Below, in pieces: positions 1 through 9,966 of a stretch of DNA of 64,000 nt. The notes beneath the pieces were generated by a model. That model worked only from the letters and a program-made list of their open reading frames with translations. It did not search any database and was not told the origin of the DNA. Source of the DNA: Stutzerimonas stutzeri (lineage in GTDB: Bacteria; Pseudomonadota; Gammaproteobacteria; Pseudomonadales; Pseudomonadaceae); the NCBI RefSeq assembly GCF_038561965.1, contig NZ_CP139348.1, forward strand, positions 4,749,887-4,813,886, read 5' to 3'. Positions within the stretch are counted from its first letter, which is position 1; every line of letters starts with the position of its first letter. Made by a program: the position numbers and the translations under genes.

Positions 1-1368
1 ACTGACCAGGCGCTCGCCTTCCAGACGGGACCAGCCGGCGTTGAGTGCCATGCCGCTGAAGAGGTCGGTGGCGGCGTCCGTTTCCTGCTGCAAGGCCACC
101 GGGTCGAGCTGGCCGCCGCGCTGGTTGTTCTGCGCGATCAGACCGGCAATGTCACGCACCAGGTTCTTGTCGATGCCGGCTTCGGCTTTGAGCGAGGCGA
201 GCATGCTGGTGATCATCGCGTCGGGCGTGAAGGCTTCTGCGCTCGGCGATTGCAGGTCGAGCACGATGGACAGGCGGGCGGCGCCGTGAGCGGTTTCGAA
301 GCCGAACTCGTCGAGCGCCAGGGTGGGCTTGTGTTCGAGCAGTTGCAGGGCCCGCGTTTGCAGTTCCTGCTGCTGGACCATGGTCATGCTGGCGAGCGCA
401 TCCTGCGGGGTGGCGCCACTGTCGAGGATTTCCCGGTAGCTGGTGACCAGTGCCAGGAGGCTGTTTTCTTCGAGGTTGCGCAGGCTGAAGGCCAGGGCGA
501 GGTTGCGCAAGCTCTGGCCTTTGGCGGTCACTTCACCGACCCGGTAGGCGATGCTCTGGTCGAGGCCGCGGCTGCCACGGCTCAGCTTTTCGTCGACCGA
601 GGCGTTCTGCAGAACCACGGCGGGTTCGTCGCCGAGCTGGATTTCCATGCGTTCGAGATTGAAGGCCGAAGGGCCAAAGCCGATGCCATTGGCATAGTCC
701 CGTTTGTCGGCAGTCAGGCCGATGCCGCGCAGGCTGATGCGCACCGGCTTGCCACTGTCGCTGCGTTGCAGGTCGATATCGACCTCGGCCAGCTGGCCAT
801 CCATGCGCACGTCGCTGCCGTCCTCACTCGCCTCGAAGCTGATGGTGGCGGGCGTAACGCGAACGGTGCCGTCTTCGCTCTTGAGGTCGAAGGCGGCCGA
901 GCGCAGGTCGCCGTACTGGCGCCCGTCGTAGCCGATGGTGACATCACCCACCAGCGGGACTGCGCCGGCGGCGGCATCGAACAGGTTCTGCGTCAGCGGG
1001 GTGCGCTCGAGTTCGAAGTGGCTCTGCGCAGCGACCGGCATCAGCTGGCCGCGGGCCAGGCGCGAGACGGGAAAGGGGCCATGTTCGAGGCGATCGTTCA
1101 GCAGCAGGCTGTACTGACGGTCGTTGCCTTCGTCATCCGGGATGTTGACGTCGATCTGGTAGCGCGCGGCGCTGGACAGCAGGCCGCGCTCGAAGCTGAG
1201 CAGGGCGATGCTGACATCGGCTCCGGGGCCGACGCCCATTTCGCGCAACTTGGTGTTGGCCTGGTCGACGGCATCACGGGCGGTCGATTCGACTTGGAAA
1301 CTGGTGTAGACGGTGGCGGCCCCGAAGAGGGCCAGGGGTACGGCTACGGCGAGCGCGAGCTTTTTCAT
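1..1368 (-). CDS. DUF945 (YdgA-like) family protein, C-terminus cut off by the window
   Basis: The reading frame begins with ATG at 1368 (MKKLALAVAVPLALFG), preceded by an AGGA ribosome site, and is open for 456 codons to the window edge, so only the C-terminus is missing. The N-terminus is a lysine start followed by one hydrophobic stretch, which suggests an inner-membrane anchor or uncleaved signal with the rest in the periplasm. The body alternates short beta-like segments rich in LDG, RY and SLL patterns, as I know from YdgA/DUF945 proteins of about 480-500 residues. The molecular role of the family is unknown to me. A long open frame on the opposite strand (250-1437) is a codon-bias shadow of this gene. 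Confidence 0.72.
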   Translation of the reverse strand, partial: MKKLALAVAVPLALFGAATVYTSFQVESTARDAVDQANTKLREMGVGPGADVSIALLSFERGLLSSAARYQIDVNIPDDEGNDRQYSLLLNDRLEHGPFPVSRLARGQLMPVAAQSHFELERTPLTQNLFDAAAGAVPLVGDVTIGYDGRQYGDLRSAAFDLKSEDGTVRVTPATISFEASEDGSDVRMDGQLAEVDIDLQRSDSGKPVRISLRGIGLTADKRDYANGIGFGPSAFNLERMEIQLGDEPAVVLQNASVDEKLSRGSRGLDQSIAYRVGEVTAKGQSLRNLALAFSLRNLEENSLLALVTSYREILDSGATPQDALASMTMVQQQELQTRALQLLEHKPTLALDEFGFETAHGAARLSIVLDLQSPSAEAFTPDAMITSMLASLKAEAGIDKNLVRDIAGLIAQNNQRGGQLDPVALQQETDAATDLFSGMALNAGWSRLEGERLVS

Positions 1369-1571
1369 GGAAGCATCCTGTGCGGCGGCTGGGCAGACGT
1401 CCTGTCAGCCGGTGGTTGGCAAGCGGCGGCACTCTAACAGCGCGCCTCGGCAGGCTCCAGCGCGCCAGGCTGCGGGATGGGAAAGCTGAGAACGTCGCAA
1501 CAGATTCGGGCGGGACGACGCTGCCGCGCCCTCGCCGCCCTGCCCTGTTGTCGCTGCCATTTCGCTTACGC

Positions 1572-1617
1572 GCACCGGGATGTGCCGGTGCCATTGCGAG
1601 GCCTGCAATGCACCGGC
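1572..1617. other. Overlapping alternative hairpins in a 311-bp gene-free stretch (1369-1679)
   Basis: I see no coding region between 1369 and 1679. It holds a strong hairpin: GCCGGTG-C-CATTGC (1584-1597) pairs with GCAATGCACCGGC (1605-1617), 13 pairs with one bulged base and a 7-nt loop. A second arm, GCACCGG (1572-1578), can pair instead with CCGGTGC (1585-1591), so the central segment has two competing partners. There is no T-run on either side that would make this a plain terminator. Confidence 0.5.
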
Positions 1618-1679
1618 TTACCTGCGCCCTGCGCCTTACCTGGCGGGGCAACGCAGCTCACGACGGAACGGTGATAGCC

Positions 1680-1874
1680 CTAACTTGCGGTGCCCGATTT
1701 CGGCATTGGAATGGCCACGCTGCTTTCGATACTGCCAGCCTCCGCATCGCCTTCCTTGTAGAAGGGCTCCATTTCGTCTCGGGCGCGCTGCCAGTGTTCG
1801 GTTTCCATTCCCTCCGGCTGGCCTTCGGCTTGCCAGATCTCGTAGGCGCGCTGGCGAATCTGTTCTTCGTTCAT
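1680..1874 (-). CDS. DUF2934 family small protein
   Basis: Encodes 64 residues starting MNEEQIRQRAYEIWQAEG. The Ile-Arg-x-x-Ala-Tyr-Glu-Ile-Trp-x-Ala-Glu-Gly pattern is the signature of the DUF2934 family, short soluble proteins found mostly in proteobacteria and often encoded near carbohydrate-metabolism genes. The second half (residues about 25-45) is acidic and helical (ARDEMEPFYKE); the tail is Ser/Pro-rich and probably disordered. It is divergent from pgm (start 2123), with about 250 bp between them that must carry both promoters. A GGAGGTTCC element directly before the ATG is a good ribosome site. Function unknown. Confidence 0.8.
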   Translation of the reverse strand: MNEEQIRQRAYEIWQAEGQPEGMETEHWQRARDEMEPFYKEGDAEAGSIESSVAIPMPKSGTAS

Positions 1875-2122
1875 GGGAACCTCCAGGTCAAAGGGGCTCG
1901 CGAACGCGGGCCGCTAAGCAGAAGAAAGGGCGGCCTGGCGGAGGTTCCAGCGGGGCGACGAGCGCCATCGGCCAAAACGTCGCAGGCTGGAAAACACCGA
2001 TCACGGAACCGCCGCCGCTCGCGCGGTCGAAGCTCTGGATAAATGGCGCCGACTGGCGTTTCATTCGCTTCGCGCTGCGCCCGTCTGGGCCGGCGTACCG
2101 CCTTCTCGCACAGGACTGACCG

Positions 2123-3787
<1,665 letters not shown>

Positions 3788-3815
3788 AGGCAAGCCAATC
3801 CGCGTCCGCATTATT

Positions 3816-3876
3816 GGTGGGCTGAAGCCCACCCTACGAGGTCGGTGCAGCGCTGTAGGGTGGGCTGAAGCCCACC
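3816..3876. repeat. Inverted pair of REP-like palindromes
   Basis: The 18-mer GGTGGGCTGAAGCCCACC, itself an almost perfect palindrome, occurs at 3816-3833 and 3859-3876. The first copy is followed by CTAC and the second preceded by GTAG, so the two units face each other about a 17-bp spacer, as in BIME-type REP pairs. A diverged relative lies after coxA (17080-17130) and a half copy before glmU (40375-40390). It follows pgm and may protect or end its transcript. Confidence 0.75.
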
Positions 3877-3949
3877 GATGACGCTACCAGGCCGGGCCTT
3901 TGGAAAACGCTCTACACTCGATGCGTCCTGTCATCCCGGAGTACAAGTC

Positions 3950-4375
3950 ATGACGCTATCGCCTTTTCACCTCGCAATACCCGTATACGACCTCGCCGCC
4001 GCTCGTGCCTTCTACGGCGAGCTGTTCGGTTGCCCTGAAGGCCGTAGCAGTGAGCACTGGGTGGATTTCGATTTCTTTGGCCATTAACTGGTGATCCACG
4101 AGGCGCCGAAGATGGCCCATCAGGACGCGGCGCACAGCAACCCGGTGGACGGCCATGACGTACCGGTGCCGCATTTCGGCGTGGTGCTCGGCTGGGAAAC
4201 CTGGGAAGCGCTAGCCGAGCGGCTGCAGTCGCGCGGCACGCGTTTCGTCATCGAACCCTACGTGCGTTTCCAGGGGCAGGTCGGCGAGCAGGCGACTATG
4301 TTTCTGCTCGACCCCTGCGGCAATGCACTGGAGTTCAAGGCGTTCAAGGACATGGGTCAGCTGTTCGCCAAGTGA
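3950..4375 (+). pseudogene. VOC-family (glyoxalase/dioxygenase-like) gene interrupted by an in-frame TAA
   Basis: From ATG 3950 the frame reads MTLSPFHLAIPVYDLAAARA, a vicinal-oxygen-chelate fold start with the metal-ligand-type His, and stops at TAA 4085-4087 after 45 codons. The same frame resumes at once (LVIHEAPKMAHQD) and runs to 4375 with a typical VOC second half ending DPCGNALEFKAFKD. Intact, it would be about 141 residues, the usual size. The relatives I recall have Gln at the stop position, so a single C-to-T change (CAA to TAA) explains it. The rest looks well conserved, implying a recent lesion, suppression, restart at GTG 4091, or a sequencing error. It converges on the gamma-carbonic anhydrase gene with 6 bp between stops. 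Confidence 0.82.
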
Positions 4376-4381
4376 GCGGGA

Positions 4382-4918
4382 TCAGCCGCGCTCGGCGAGG
4401 TGCTGGTCCTTGAGCTTGACGTAGTTGCCGGCGGTGTAGCTGAAGAAGCTGCGCTCCTTGTCGGTCAGCGAGCGGGCCTGCTTTACCGGGCTGCCAACGT
4501 AGAGATAGCCGCTTTCCAGCGTCTTGCCCGGCGGCACCAGGCTGCCGGCGCCGATAATCACTTCATCCTCGACCACCGCGCCGTCCATCACGATTGAGCC
4601 CATGCCCACCAGAATGCGGCTGCCCAGGGTGCAGCCGTGCAGGGTGACCTTGTGGCCGACGGTCACTTCATCGCCGATGGTCAGCGGGAAGCCGTCCGGG
4701 TTGTACGGCCCGGCGTGCGTTATATGCAGCACGCTGCCGTCCTGAATGCTGCTGCGTGCGCCGACGCGGATACGGTGCATGTCGCCACGGATCACGGTGA
4801 GCGGCCAGACCGAGCTGTCGGCGCCGATCTCGACATCGCCGATGACCACGGCGGACTCGTCGACGAACACGCGCTCGCCCAGTTGCGGAATGCTGTTTTG
4901 GTAGCTGCGTATCGCCAC
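4382..4918 (-). CDS. Gamma-type carbonic anhydrase family protein (YrdA/PaaY-like)
   Basis: Encodes 178 residues of left-handed beta-helix hexapeptide repeats (IGDVEIGADSSVWPLTVIRGD, then a run of VI/VG-containing turns to about residue 135), followed by a C-terminal helix. The histidines in LHITH and VGHKVTLHGC sit where gamma-carbonic anhydrases bind metal at the trimer interface. Family members are homotrimers; some hydrate CO2, others are thioesterases or of unknown activity, so I do not assign a reaction. Cytoplasmic, no signal sequence. It lies downstream of and convergent with the broken VOC gene and is divergent from prlC (256 bp apart). A perfect 7-bp hairpin, GGCGGCA/TGCCGCC (5042-5060), is in that gap. 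Confidence 0.85.
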   Translation of the reverse strand: MAIRSYQNSIPQLGERVFVDESAVVIGDVEIGADSSVWPLTVIRGDMHRIRVGARSSIQDGSVLHITHAGPYNPDGFPLTIGDEVTVGHKVTLHGCTLGSRILVGMGSIVMDGAVVEDEVIIGAGSLVPPGKTLESGYLYVGSPVKQARSLTDKERSFFSYTAGNYVKLKDQHLAERG

Positions 4919-5174
4919 GATAGAAACCTCTTTGGCTGCGGGAAGGGTCGATTGTAATTAAGATGGCCGACATTGCCGCTGCGGACCAATGCTGAGCAGC
5001 ATGCCGCCTGCCGTGGTCAGAGTAACAACCGGCTGCTTGTCGGCGGCACGATTTGCCGCCCGGCGTTGAAAAACCGCTGCAGCGCGTCCATCTAGGACGT
5101 CTGCCTGCGCGCTGGCCTGTCCAGCCTCGCTCGAGTGAGCGGCCTGCAACCCTCTTCGTCACAAGGTGTCCCCC

Positions 5175-7226
5175 GTGAGCGCGAACAATCCCCTGCTGCA
5201 AGACTTCGACCTGCCGCCCTATTCCGAGATCCGTCCGGAGCACGTCGAGCCGGCCATCGATACCATCCTCGGCGACAACCGCGTGGCGATCCAGGAGCTG
5301 CTCAGCCGTCCGGCCGAGAGCCTCGACTGGCAAACCCTGGTGGTCGGCCTGGATGAGCTGAACGATCGTCTGGGCCGCGCCTGGGGGCCGGTCGGCCATC
5401 TGAACTCGGTGTGCAACAGCCCGGAACTGCGTACGGCCTATGAGGCCTGCCTGCCCAAGCTGTCGGCTTACTTCACCGAGCTGGGGCAGAACCGCGCGCT
5501 GTTCGAGGCCTATCAGGCGCTGGCCAATAACCCGCAGGCTGGCGCCTTCGAGGTGGCGCAGAAGACCATCCTCGATCATTCGCTGCGTGACTTCCGCTTG
5601 TCCGGCATCGACCTACCGCCGGTCGAGCAGCAACGCTTCGGCGCCATCCAGATGAAGCTCGCCGAACTCGGCAGCAAGTTCTCCAACCAGTTGCTGGACG
5701 CGACCCAGGGCTGGACCCGCCACGTCACCGACGAAGCGGTATTGGCCGGCATCACCGATTCAGCCAAGGCCCAGATGGCTGAGGCGGCCAAGGCCAAAGG
5801 CCTCGACGGCTGGCTGATCAGCTTGGAATTCCCCAGCTACTACGCGGTGATGACCTACGCCGACAACCGCAGCCTGCGCGAGGAGGTCTACGCCGCCTAT
5901 TGCACCCGCGCCTCGGACCAGGGCCCGAATGCCGGGCAGTTCGACAACGGCCCGGTGATGGCGGAAATCCTCGAGCTGCGCCATGAACTGGCGCAATTGC
6001 TTGGCTACAGCAACTTCGCCGAGCTGTCGCTGGCAACCAAGATGGCCGAGTCCACCGAGCAGGTGCTGAGCTTCCTGCGTGATCTGGCGGTGCGCAGCAA
6101 GCCGTTCGCCGAGCGCGACCTGGCCGAGCTACGCGCCTTCGCTGCGGAGCAGGGCCTGAACGATCTGCAGAGCTGGGACCTCGGTTACTACGCCGAGAAG
6201 CTGCGCCAGCAGCGCTACAGCCTGAACCAGGAAGAACTGCGCGCCTACTTCCCGATCGACAAGGTGCTGTCCGGCTTGTTCAGCATCGTCCAGCGCCTGT
6301 ACGGCATCGAGATTCACGAGCTGGAAGGCTTCGACGGCTGGCATCCCGAAGTGCGTCTGTTCGAGATCACCGAGAACGGTCAGCACGTCGGGCGTTTCTT
6401 CTTCGATCTGTACGCGCGGCCGAACAAGCGCGGCGGCGCCTGGATGGACGGCGCCCGCGACAAGCGCCGCACCGCCCTCGGCACCCTGCAGACGCCAGTG
6501 GCCAATCTGGTCTGCAACTTCACCCCGCCAGTCGGCGAGCGCCCGGCGCTGCTGACTCACGACGAGGTCACCACCCTGTTCCACGAATTCGGCCACGGCC
6601 TGCACCACCTGCTGACCCAGGTCGAGCATGCCGGCGCTTCGGGCATCAACGGCGTGGCGTGGGATGCCGTGGAGCTGCCGAGCCAGTTCATGGAGAACTG
6701 GTGCTGGGACCCCGAAGGCCTGGCGCACATCTCCGGCCACTACCAGACCGGTGAGCGTCTGCCGCAGGACAAACTGGACATGATGCTGGCGGCGAAGAAC
6801 TTCCAGTCCGGCATGGTGATGGCGCGCCAGCTGGAGTTCTCGCTGTTCGACTTCGAACTGCACGCCACCCACGGCGATGGCCGCAGCGTGCTGGAAGTGC
6901 TCGAACACATCCGCGACGAGGTCTCGGTGATGCGACCACCGGCGTACAACCGTTTCCCCAACAGCTTCGCGCACATCTTCGCCGGCGGCTACGCGGCCGG
7001 TTACTACAGCTACAAGTGGGCCGAGGTGCTGTCGTCCGATGCCTTCTCGCGTTTCGAGGAAGAAGGCGTGTTCAATTCCGAGACCGGCCGTGCCTTCCGT
7101 AACGCCATCCTGGCCCGTGGAGGCTCGCAGGAGCCGATGGTACTGTTTGTCGATTTCCGAGGCCGCGAGCCGTCCATCGACGCCCTGCTCCGCCACCTCG
7201 GGCTGGTAGCGGAGGCCGCGGCATGA
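5175..7226 (+). CDS. prlC: Oligopeptidase A (M3 family zinc metallopeptidase)
   Basis: Encodes 683 residues, close to the 680 of E. coli PrlC. The M3 zinc motif HEFGHGLHHL lies at about residue 470 with the downstream glutamate region (ELPSQFMENW) that provides the third ligand. PrlC degrades oligopeptides, including cleaved signal peptides, in the cytoplasm. I chose GTG 5175 (MSANNPLLQDFDLPPYSEIR) over an in-frame GTG at 5166 because AAGG (5163-5166) is properly spaced from 5175 and Pseudomonas homologues begin MSANNPLL. The stop overlaps the next start (ATGA), so prlC and yheV are translationally coupled. Confidence 0.95.
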   Translation: MSANNPLLQDFDLPPYSEIRPEHVEPAIDTILGDNRVAIQELLSRPAESLDWQTLVVGLDELNDRLGRAWGPVGHLNSVCNSPELRTAYEACLPKLSAYFTELGQNRALFEAYQALANNPQAGAFEVAQKTILDHSLRDFRLSGIDLPPVEQQRFGAIQMKLAELGSKFSNQLLDATQGWTRHVTDEAVLAGITDSAKAQMAEAAKAKGLDGWLISLEFPSYYAVMTYADNRSLREEVYAAYCTRASDQGPNAGQFDNGPVMAEILELRHELAQLLGYSNFAELSLATKMAESTEQVLSFLRDLAVRSKPFAERDLAELRAFAAEQGLNDLQSWDLGYYAEKLRQQRYSLNQEELRAYFPIDKVLSGLFSIVQRLYGIEIHELEGFDGWHPEVRLFEITENGQHVGRFFFDLYARPNKRGGAWMDGARDKRRTALGTLQTPVANLVCNFTPPVGERPALLTHDEVTTLFHEFGHGLHHLLTQVEHAGASGINGVAWDAVELPSQFMENWCWDPEGLAHISGHYQTGERLPQDKLDMMLAAKNFQSGMVMARQLEFSLFDFELHATHGDGRSVLEVLEHIRDEVSVMRPPAYNRFPNSFAHIFAGGYAAGYYSYKWAEVLSSDAFSRFEEEGVFNSETGRAFRNAILARGGSQEPMVLFVDFRGREPSIDALLRHLGLVAEAAA

Positions 7227-7501
7227 ACGACGAAGTAACCCGGGTTACCACCAAGCGCTTCATCGCCGGGGCCGTGTGCCCGGCGTGCAGCGGCACCGAC
7301 TGCATCAAGATGTGGGACGTCGACGGCGTGCCGCATCGCGAGTGCATCGACTGCGGCTACGCCGACACCCTCAATGCTCAAGGCCAGTCTGTGCCGATGG
7401 AGTTGGGCACGAGGGTCAACAAGGTCCAGCCCAAACCGGCCAATCCACAGGTGCAGTCGGTGCAGTTCTTCCCCAATCCGAAGCTGAAAAAGCCGGAGTA
7501 A
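7223..7501 (+). CDS. yheV: YheV family putative zinc-ribbon protein
   Basis: Encodes 92 residues. The N-terminal half holds two Cys pairs, CPAC and CIDC, about 25 residues apart, forming a predicted zinc ribbon. The C-terminal half is Pro/Lys/Gln-rich and probably flexible. The partnership with prlC through an ATGA overlap is the same as in E. coli and other gammaproteobacteria. No function is established for YheV as far as I know; the ribbon suggests nucleic-acid or protein contact. Confidence 0.86.
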   Translation: MNDEVTRVTTKRFIAGAVCPACSGTDCIKMWDVDGVPHRECIDCGYADTLNAQGQSVPMELGTRVNKVQPKPANPQVQSVQFFPNPKLKKPE

Positions 7502-7506
7502 CCATC

Positions 7507-8307
7507 GTGCTGCACCTGACCTGCGGTGACCTGGCTGGCGATAGCGTGCAAGCGCTGCTGGCCAAGTGCGAATCCGGATTCCAGGTGCGAGTGCTGCGTG
7601 ATGACCTGGCTGTAGGGCCGCTGAGCGACGTGGACCGCGCGCCCTGCGCCGCTCGTGCAGCGTTCTGGGAGCGAGTCTGGCCGGACGAGGTGTCACCGCG
7701 CCCGGCGTTCGCCAGTGATCTGGCCGCCGACGCCGTCTGGCTGGCCGAACTGCCCGGCCACGCCGTGGCCGTGACCGTCTGGCACGGCGACAGTGCATCC
7801 GAGCAGCTGCTGCTGGCACGGGTCGCCGCGGCGCTGCAGGGTTCTGCCTGCACACTGCACGAAGTGGCTTGCGGCACGGGCGACAGCAGCGTCAGCCAAC
7901 GCAAGGCGGTGTCCATGCATTCGCCCGAAGCGTTGGCCGCGCTGTACAGGCCGCAGGCCGTTTCAGCATCGCGCCAAGCCGAGCTTGCTGCGGCCTGGCA
8001 TCAGCAATGCGCCGACCCGCATGTTATTCGCCGCTGGCACGAGGGGATCTTCCAGGGCGAAGGCTATCGGACAATCGATGTGGCGCTCGAAGCAGCCAGC
8101 AAGAACGAGTACGCGCCGCTGGCACGTGCGATGGCTGAAGTCATGGGGCATTGCGATGGTTTCTTCGCCACCGACTTCTTCCTCTACTGGCGCGCCCGCG
8201 AGTTGGCCCTTGCTGGGCAGCTGGAATTACAGGGCGACCCCGTAGCCGGTTACCGCGACCTGCAGGTGCGTCGATCAGCACTAGCGCCAGGTGGGAATGG
8301 CCAGTAA
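7507..8307 (+). CDS. DUF1835/DUF3658 family protein
   Basis: Encodes about 266 residues from GTG 7507 (MLHLTCGDLAGDSVQALL); a GGAG at 7494-7497, overlapping the yheV stop, is a fitting ribosome site. The N-terminal part (about 1-125) matches what I know of DUF1835: HLTCGDLAG, a VLRDDLAVGPL stretch and a VWHGDSASEQLLL motif. The C-terminal part (about 170-255) ends in a helical RARELALAGQLELQGD segment resembling DUF3658. These proteins are cytoplasmic and uncharacterised. It is probably third in a prlC-yheV-DUF1835 operon (5-bp gap). Confidence 0.75.
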   Translation: MLHLTCGDLAGDSVQALLAKCESGFQVRVLRDDLAVGPLSDVDRAPCAARAAFWERVWPDEVSPRPAFASDLAADAVWLAELPGHAVAVTVWHGDSASEQLLLARVAAALQGSACTLHEVACGTGDSSVSQRKAVSMHSPEALAALYRPQAVSASRQAELAAAWHQQCADPHVIRRWHEGIFQGEGYRTIDVALEAASKNEYAPLARAMAEVMGHCDGFFATDFFLYWRARELALAGQLELQGDPVAGYRDLQVRRSALAPGGNGQ

Positions 8308-8550
8308 GCCAAGTCCTGAAGGCAAAAACACACCACAGCGAGTCGCCTGTATCGCAGCCAAGACTCGGTCTCCGTCCCCTTCTACGAATAGCCTCCAGTG
8401 CTACTTCTGCATATACGCCAGCCGATAGCGCGGGGCTTCTGTGGCAGCGGTCCTGACCGCGCAAGCCTCAACACCGAGCCGCCCGCTCGCGGTTAACACT
8501 TGGCGCCCGGCAACTTCTATGAAGGGCAGCCATTGCCGCACGGCTGATAA

Positions 8551-8579
8551 AAAAGAACCCGCACTCGGCGGGTTCTTTT
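8551..8579 (-). terminator. Rho-independent terminator of the acyltransferase gene
   Basis: A perfect 12-bp stem, AAAAGAACCCGC (8551-8562) with GCGGGTTCTTTT (8568-8579), closes a 5-nt loop and is flanked by A/T runs on both sides. It lies 16 bp past the acyltransferase stop and can act in both directions, so it may also end transcription from the prlC operon. The 240 bp between 8308 and 8550 show no gene I can support. Confidence 0.85.
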
Positions 8580-8594
8580 CTGCAACAAGCCGGG

Positions 8595-9665
8595 TCAGCT
8601 TTCGACCTTGGGCGTTGCCCGCCCCGGTTGCGGCGGCGAGGCGAACAGGCGCTTGAGCTTCATCGCCGGCGCTTCGATCAGGTGCCAGGACAGTGCCGCG
8701 AATATCACGGTCGGTACGAACGCAATCAACGTCAGGCCGAGCACGCCAACCTGCGGACCGAACAGGTAGATCGTCAGCTGCTGGAAGGGGAACGCGTAGA
8801 TATACAGGCCGTAGGAGAAATCGCCGTATTTGCCGAAGCGCGAGACCAAGGGCAGCGGTGCGTAAGCCAGATAGAGCACCAGATACGGCAGCGCAACGAA
8901 ATACACCAGCGGGCCGATAGCGGTGCGGAAGGTCGCGACCAGCGCAACGAACAACAGCGCCGCGATCCAGCCGCGCCACGGGATGTCGTCGCGATAGAGG
9001 AACAGCGCCGAGCCACTGTAGTAGAGCAGGCCCAGCTTGAAGATGTTCTTGATGAAATAGGACTCGATGCCGAGCTTGCCGAGCAGCCAGAAATGTCCGA
9101 CGGCAAGCACGGCGATCGGCAGGAAGATCAACCGGCGCTTGAGGAAGCCGGTCAGCCCGAGAATCATCACGCCGATGTACATCAACACTTCCAGCGGCAG
9201 CGTCCACAGCGAGCCGTTGACCACGTCGGGGTAGGTGTTGCTGGTGAACACGCCAGGCAACTCGTAGCGCGTCACCAGCAAGATGTTCTGCAGGTAGGTC
9301 CAGGTGCCGTCGGCCTCCAGATAGCGGGTGAGGCTGAGCTGAGTCACCATCGGGCCAATGAAGAAAACCGTCAGCAGAACGGCGACGATCAGCGCTGGAA
9401 AGATGCGCAGCGCGCGCTTTAGCAGGAAGCTTTTCGGGCTGCTGCTGGCCAGCCAGGACGAGGCGATCAGGTAGCCGCTCATGACGAAGAAGATACCGAC
9501 GGCAATCGAGCCGCCCTTTTCGTACCCCGTCAGCAGGGTTAGCGGCTCGTCTGCGCGGCGGCCGACCAATGGATAGCTGTGGGCGAATAGCACCAGAGCG
9601 GCGGCAAAGAAGCGCAGGAAATCGAAATTGTTTTCCCGGGCGTGGAAGGAACCGGTGGGATGCAT
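8595..9665 (-). CDS. Acyltransferase family 3 integral membrane protein
   Basis: Encodes 356 residues from ATG 9665 (MHPTGSFHARENNFDFLRF), which has an AGGAG ribosome site 7 bp upstream; an earlier in-frame start lacks one. The N-terminal motif NNFDFLRFFAAALVLFAHSYPL carries the catalytic-type His of acyltransferase-3 (OafA/NodX-like) proteins, followed by about ten hydrophobic segments. Such proteins O-acylate surface polysaccharides, osmoregulated glucans or lipids in the inner membrane. The substrate cannot be read from the sequence, and no polysaccharide genes are nearby. The short polar C-terminus is Lys/Arg-rich and cytoplasmic. Confidence 0.85.
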   Translation of the reverse strand: MHPTGSFHARENNFDFLRFFAAALVLFAHSYPLVGRRADEPLTLLTGYEKGGSIAVGIFFVMSGYLIASSWLASSSPKSFLLKRALRIFPALIVAVLLTVFFIGPMVTQLSLTRYLEADGTWTYLQNILLVTRYELPGVFTSNTYPDVVNGSLWTLPLEVLMYIGVMILGLTGFLKRRLIFLPIAVLAVGHFWLLGKLGIESYFIKNIFKLGLLYYSGSALFLYRDDIPWRGWIAALLFVALVATFRTAIGPLVYFVALPYLVLYLAYAPLPLVSRFGKYGDFSYGLYIYAFPFQQLTIYLFGPQVGVLGLTLIAFVPTVIFAALSWHLIEAPAMKLKRLFASPPQPGRATPKVES

Positions 9666-9736
9666 GGTTTGCTCCTGGCTGACGGCAGTGGCTGAAACGC
9701 GGGAGAGCACGGGAAGCGTGCATGCCGGTACTGCCG

Positions 9737-9760
9737 GATCGGGCGTCTAGGCACCCGATC
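9737..9760. other. Hairpin in the 301-bp intergenic region 9666-9966
   Basis: GATCGGG (9737-9743) and CCCGATC (9754-9760) form a 7-bp stem with a 10-nt loop in the divergent region between the acyltransferase gene and the radical SAM gene. There is no adjacent T-run. The region must also hold both promoters; besides this and the LexA box (9931-9946) I see no gene in it. Confidence 0.35.
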
Positions 9761-9930
9761 GTCCTTGTTATCTGCCGGCCGGCTCTATCTTCGGGCGCCG
9801 CTGGTCTGCCCAGCGATACCCAAACGCCCCCTTTTGTCCGAAGCAAAGCGCAAATGTTCCCCAGCGAACCGACGAGCGGTAGCGAGCGCCACCGATCAGC
9901 TGCGCTGGCGCGGAGTCAAAGCAGCGATTA

Positions 9931-9946
9931 CTGTATATCCAGACAG
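9931..9946 (+). promoter_or_regulatory. LexA (SOS) box
   Basis: CTGTATATCCAGACAG matches the gammaproteobacterial LexA consensus CTGT-N8-ACAG perfectly at its conserved ends, with the preferred TATA-rich first half. It ends 20 bp before the ATG of the radical SAM gene, a position where LexA would block transcription. My recollection is that the P. aeruginosa orthologue PA0069 belongs to the LexA regulon. Confidence 0.85.
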
Positions 9947-9966
9947 TACTCAATTGATGATCCGAC

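Noticed and set aside
250..1437. A 395-codon open frame on the plus strand
   Set aside because: It is antisense to the better-supported DUF945 gene, has no recognisable domain, and such frames are expected opposite G+C-rich genes.
8308..8594. A C-terminal gene remnant or extra domain on the minus strand past the acyltransferase stop
   Set aside because: The peptide read there has no recognisable motif, and a strong terminator interrupts it.
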